From JAMLHH01 sp035515235 (lineage in GTDB: Bacteria; Bacteroidota; Bacteroidia; Chitinophagales; JADIYW01), in the NCBI GenBank assembly GCA_035515235.1, contig DATJBS010000069.1, positions 1 to 64,000 of the forward strand: a DNA stretch of 64,000 bases, read 5' to 3'. Shown here in pieces: positions 60,993 to 64,000 of this stretch (the first letter of the stretch is position 1; each line of letters begins with the position of its first letter). The position numbers and the translations under genes are program-made. Under the pieces are notes generated by a model. It searched no databases, had not been told where the DNA came from, and worked only from the letters and a program-made list of their open reading frames with translations.

Positions 60993-63095
60993 ATGTCGCA
61001 TGTTTTAGATACACCGATAGAATATTTAAAAGGAGTAGGTCCTGAGAAAGCTATCGTATTCAAAAAAGAAGCTAATATTTTCACTTTCAGAGACTTGTTG
61101 GATTTGTATCCTTATAGATATGTAGATCGGTCAAAATTTACTACCATTCAAGAGATGGTGGATGCCAATACCTATATTCAGATTAAAGGAACTTTTATAA
61201 AAATTGAAGAAGTCGGCCAAGGAAGAAGTAAAAGATTGACAGCATTATTTAGAGACGAAACCGGAGTGGTGGAGGTCGTATGGTTCAATGCTACCAAATG
61301 GATCAAGGATTTTATTCAACCACAACAAGTCTATGTTCTATTTGATAAGCCTTCTATTTTTAATGGGAAATTTAATTTCACTCATCCCGAGATTGAAACT
61401 TTGGCTTCCTATCAAGCAAGTGGCAAGTTAGGTTATCAAGCCTTATACAATACTTCAGAAAAAATGAAGAAAAGAGGACTAGATTCTCGAGCCATCTTGA
61501 AGCTAGTTCATCAATTATTGCAATCCATTAAAAGACAAGATATTGTAGAAGTCTTGCCTGACTATCTTTTAGAACAATACCGATTACTAGATAAAGCTAC
61601 TGCTACTATATTTATTCATCAGCCACCTACTATTCAGGATCAACTGAATGCTATCCGTAGGATGAAATTTGAAGAGTTATTTATCCTTCAATTACAATTG
61701 GTGCGTTTGAGATTATTGAGGACAAAAGAACAAGGAATACTTTTTGAAAAGCTTGGAAAGTTTTTTAATGATTTCTATCATCAATATTTACCTTTTGAAT
61801 TAACAGGTGCTCAAAAGAGAGTTTTGAAAGAAATTCGAAAAGACACTTTGTCGGGTTCGCAGATGAATCGATTATTGCAAGGAGATGTCGGAAGCGGGAA
61901 GACCATGGTCGCGCTTTTGTCGATGTTAATGGGAGTAGATAATGGATTTCAAGCAGCTATGATGGCACCCACAGAAATATTAGCTCAACAGCATTTTTCT
62001 GGGATACAAGAAATGTTGATGCCATTAGGTTTGAAAGTGGAAATCCTTACAGGTTCTGTTAAAGGGAAAAAGCGTAAAGAATTATTAGCTCGATTAGCAA
62101 TAGGCGAAATAGATATTTTGATTGGAACGCACGCTTTGATTGAGCCGCCTGTGATTTTTAAAAATTTAGGCATTGTCGTAATTGACGAGCAACATCGTTT
62201 TGGAGTTCAACAAAGAGCCCAACTCAGAACGAAAGCAGTGATTCCGCCGCATATATTGGTCATGACAGCAACACCTATTCCTAGGTCTTTAGCGATGGTA
62301 TTTTATGGAGACTTGGATTATTCTGTGATAGATGAATTGCCACCAGGTCGTAAGCCGATTAAAACTCTTCACAAAAGAGATGCTCAGCGACTTGCAGTAT
62401 ATGGATTTATGAAAGATGAGATTGCCAAAGGCAGACAAATATATATCGTTTATCCTTTAATAGAAGAATCTGAAAAATCTGATTTGGCCTCGTTAATGGA
62501 AGGATACGAAAGTTTGATTGTTTCATTTCCAAGACCGCAATATCACATTAGTGTGGTGCATGGTAAAATGAAGCCAGAAGTAAAAGAATCGGAAATGCAA
62601 CAATTCATCCAACACAATACTCATATCATGGTGGCGACTACGGTCATAGAAGTGGGTGTGAATGTGCCCAATGCATCTGTGATGGTGATAGAAAATGCGG
62701 AAAGGTTCGGATTGTCTCAATTACATCAGCTGAGAGGTCGAGTCGGTCGAGGAGCGGAGCAGTCTTATTGCATTTTGATGACTGGTCAAAAATTGTCTAA
62801 TGACAGTAAAGTAAGAATCCAAACAATGTGCGACACGAATGATGGATTCAAAGTTTCAGAAGTAGATTTGAATTTGAGAGGACCTGGAGATATTGAAGGG
62901 ACACAACAGAGTGGAGATATTCAATTGAAAATTTCCAATTTAGCTACAGATAAAGCCATATTAGAAGAAGCGAGAAATGCTGCGGTGAAGTTATTAGAAC
63001 AAGACCCTGCTTTGGATAACCCTCAACATACAGGATTAAAGAATTATTTTAGGCATCAAGCCTCATTAAATAAAGATTGGAGTCAGGTATTATAA
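60993..63095 (+). CDS. recG: ATP-dependent DNA helicase RecG
   Basis: A 700-residue helicase from the ATG at 60993 (MSHVLDTPIEYLKGVG); TTG at 60984 would add three residues. The wedge/OB domain covers about residues 60-160. The SF2 motor carries LLQGDVGSGKTMVALL (Walker A), VVIDEQHRFGV (DEQH box), MTATPIPRSLA and the Q/R motif RGRVGRGAEQSYC. It reverses stalled replication forks and branch-migrates junctions. It follows gldD by 39 bp and ends at a terminator. Confidence 0.96.
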   Translation: MSHVLDTPIEYLKGVGPEKAIVFKKEANIFTFRDLLDLYPYRYVDRSKFTTIQEMVDANTYIQIKGTFIKIEEVGQGRSKRLTALFRDETGVVEVVWFNATKWIKDFIQPQQVYVLFDKPSIFNGKFNFTHPEIETLASYQASGKLGYQALYNTSEKMKKRGLDSRAILKLVHQLLQSIKRQDIVEVLPDYLLEQYRLLDKATATIFIHQPPTIQDQLNAIRRMKFEELFILQLQLVRLRLLRTKEQGILFEKLGKFFNDFYHQYLPFELTGAQKRVLKEIRKDTLSGSQMNRLLQGDVGSGKTMVALLSMLMGVDNGFQAAMMAPTEILAQQHFSGIQEMLMPLGLKVEILTGSVKGKKRKELLARLAIGEIDILIGTHALIEPPVIFKNLGIVVIDEQHRFGVQQRAQLRTKAVIPPHILVMTATPIPRSLAMVFYGDLDYSVIDELPPGRKPIKTLHKRDAQRLAVYGFMKDEIAKGRQIYIVYPLIEESEKSDLASLMEGYESLIVSFPRPQYHISVVHGKMKPEVKESEMQQFIQHNTHIMVATTVIEVGVNVPNASVMVIENAERFGLSQLHQLRGRVGRGAEQSYCILMTGQKLSNDSKVRIQTMCDTNDGFKVSEVDLNLRGPGDIEGTQQSGDIQLKISNLATDKAILEEARNAAVKLLEQDPALDNPQHTGLKNYFRHQASLNKDWSQVL

Positions 63096-63135
63096 AAGCC
63101 TTCCCCTATTCTAATTATCGAATAGGAGGAAGCTT
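63094..63135 (+). terminator. Intrinsic terminator after recG
   Basis: A 16-pair stem with two mismatches joins AAGCCTTCCCCTATTC (63096-63111) and GAATAGGAGGAAGCTT (63120-63135). A T run follows. It probably serves both recG and the gene on the opposite strand. Confidence 0.82.
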
Positions 63136-63142
63136 TTTGTAA

Positions 63143-63640
63143 TTATTGAATATTATAATCCATGATAGGTTTTCCTATTATTGTAGTATTGCTATCCAAT
63201 ACTGCTGCTTCACCTTTCTTTAGTAAATACAATAACATTGGCCATACTAAAAGTAAGCCAACTCCTAGGCCAATTCCTAAGACTTTTCCTTTGATATCTT
63301 CTGGATTTACAGTTGTTCCTCCGATTAATTCAATAACTTGTCCATCTACAGCTTCTACGCTTTGTAGATTTACTTTTATTTCTCCAGAGCGACCAACAGC
63401 TTTTCTATTTTTAATTTTAATATCTACCATCACTGGTGAACCTTCTGAAATTAAAACAGTACCATTTACATCTTTAATATCCTTTGAAACGATGAATTCA
63501 TAAATTTTATCGAAGTTTTCACTATCAATCTTTACTACATTTTTTACAGGAATAGTAGAGGAGTTTTTTAAAATACCATTAGCATATCCAAGTTGGAAAA
63601 TTATAGTAAAAGCAAAAAATAATGCAATACGTTTTTTCAT
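63143..63640 (-). CDS. Secreted or membrane-anchored hypothetical protein
   Basis: A 165-residue protein with a signal peptide ending near residue 20 (FQLGYA). The middle is beta-rich, with ISEGSPVMVDIKIKNRKAVG, GEIKVNLQSVEAVDGQVIEL and GGTTV. A hydrophobic helix near 120-142 (LGIGLGVGLLLVWPMLLYLL) may anchor it. Similar GxVxLxxxxVxAVDGQxI proteins occur across Bacteroidota without known function. It is convergent with recG. Confidence 0.6.
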   Translation of the reverse strand: MKKRIALFFAFTIIFQLGYANGILKNSSTIPVKNVVKIDSENFDKIYEFIVSKDIKDVNGTVLISEGSPVMVDIKIKNRKAVGRSGEIKVNLQSVEAVDGQVIELIGGTTVNPEDIKGKVLGIGLGVGLLLVWPMLLYLLKKGEAAVLDSNTTIIGKPIMDYNIQ

Positions 63641-63762
63641 TTCTCTAAATTTGAGTACAAATTTAAAAGGCTCTTTCTATTAGTTGTAATATCTTATTGG
63701 AAATGTTTATTAATATTAAAAATTTAAAATGATCTATTTGGCACTTTATAAAATAATATTTT

Positions 63763-63770
63763 TATCTTTG
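63763..63770 (+). promoter_or_regulatory. -7 element upstream of tRNA-Arg
   Basis: TATCTTTG fits TAnnTTTG. A TTG at 63738-63740 lies 22 bases before it, a little far for a standard -33. The tRNA starts 26 bp on. Confidence 0.55.
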
Positions 63771-63796
63771 CACTCGCTTAAGTATAAACATAGCAT

Positions 63797-63869
63797 GGCC
63801 GCGTAGCTCAGGGGATAGAGCAACTGCCTTCTAAGCAGTCGGTCGCACGTTCGATTCGTGCCGCGGTCA
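63797..63869 (+). tRNA. tRNA-Arg (TCT)
   Basis: A 73-nt cloverleaf with acceptor GGCCGCG/CGCGGTC (one G-U) and anticodon loop CTTCTAA (TCT). CCA is encoded at 63870-63872. Confidence 0.95.
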
Positions 63870-63879
63870 CCAAAGCAAA

Positions 63880-63918
63880 AAGGGTTTTCAGAAATCAATC
63901 TCTGAAAGCCCTTTTTTA
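63880..63918 (+). terminator. Intrinsic terminator after tRNA-Arg
   Basis: AAGGGTTTTCAG pairs with CTGAAAGCCCTT (one G-U), followed by TTTTATTT. Confidence 0.88.
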
Positions 63919-64000
63919 TTTGCATACAATTTGCACATTTAACTTCAAAATCTTTCCTTTCCGTTTTTTAAATTATCTTTCAATCTCGATGTGGATTTAT

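Overview
The window looks like a chromosomal segment of a low-GC member of the Bacteroidota, possibly a Saprospirales- or Chitinophagales-like lineage (that placement is inference). The signs are: type IX secretion C-terminal sorting domains on secreted enzymes, gliding-motility genes gldE and gldD, a TonB-dependent receptor with a carboxypeptidase-like N-terminal domain, an OmpA porin with thrombospondin type-3 calcium repeats, DUF5723 and RapZ-fusion proteins, promoters of the TAnnTTTG type, several TTG/GTG starts, and few Shine-Dalgarno sites.

Layout. 1-180: 5S rRNA and terminator, the 3' end of an rRNA operon. 180-485: dispersed repeats. 486-5504 (minus): a small membrane protein, a quinone-oxidoreductase-like dehydrogenase, and a tight acyltransferase / glycosyltransferase / flippase set for a surface glycan. 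5553-14120: a degenerate TrpF-like protein, an M23 peptidase, YceI, a DUF5723 outer-membrane protein, greA behind a promoter-proximal terminator, a HIT protein, ruvC, a flippase-like membrane protein, a POT peptide transporter and an L,D-transpeptidase. 14121-18768: an accessory block (OleC-like ligase, alpha/beta hydrolase with a Cys nucleophile, secreted esterase, Crp/Fnr regulator), bounded by two copies of the last 99 bp of the L,D-transpeptidase gene. 18915-30065: lysA, a secreted CocE/NonD hydrolase with a TonB receptor, marC, ompA, a helix-hairpin-helix protein and an acyl-CoA dehydrogenase.

30471-44998 is the core gene-expression block: rpsU-xerC-hpf, tRNA Thr-Tyr-Gly-Thr, tuf, tRNA-Trp, secE, nusG, rplK, rplA, rplJ, rplL, rpoB, rpoC. 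The tRNA/tuf/secE/nusG order matches the E. coli tufB region apart from the extra tRNA-Trp. 45021-52723 holds DUF3467, a MarR regulator, cysteine desulfurase, methylmalonyl-CoA epimerase, an AmgK-type kinase fused to a RapZ C-terminal domain followed by a MurU-like nucleotidyltransferase (probable cell-wall sugar recycling), and several envelope or secreted proteins. 52795-63640 holds glyS, rng, a 30-residue basic COX24/mS38-like ribosomal protein gene, a TPR protein, HU, mutY, ssb, gldE, gldD, recG and a secreted hypothetical. 63797-63918 is tRNA-Arg with its terminator.

Most of the window is conserved housekeeping DNA. The best candidates for new biology are the OleC-like ligase/Cys-hydrolase pair inside the duplicated-tail block, the kinase-RapZ/MurU pair, the greA leader hairpin, and the two degenerate-enzyme families (TrpF-like and GATase1-like).
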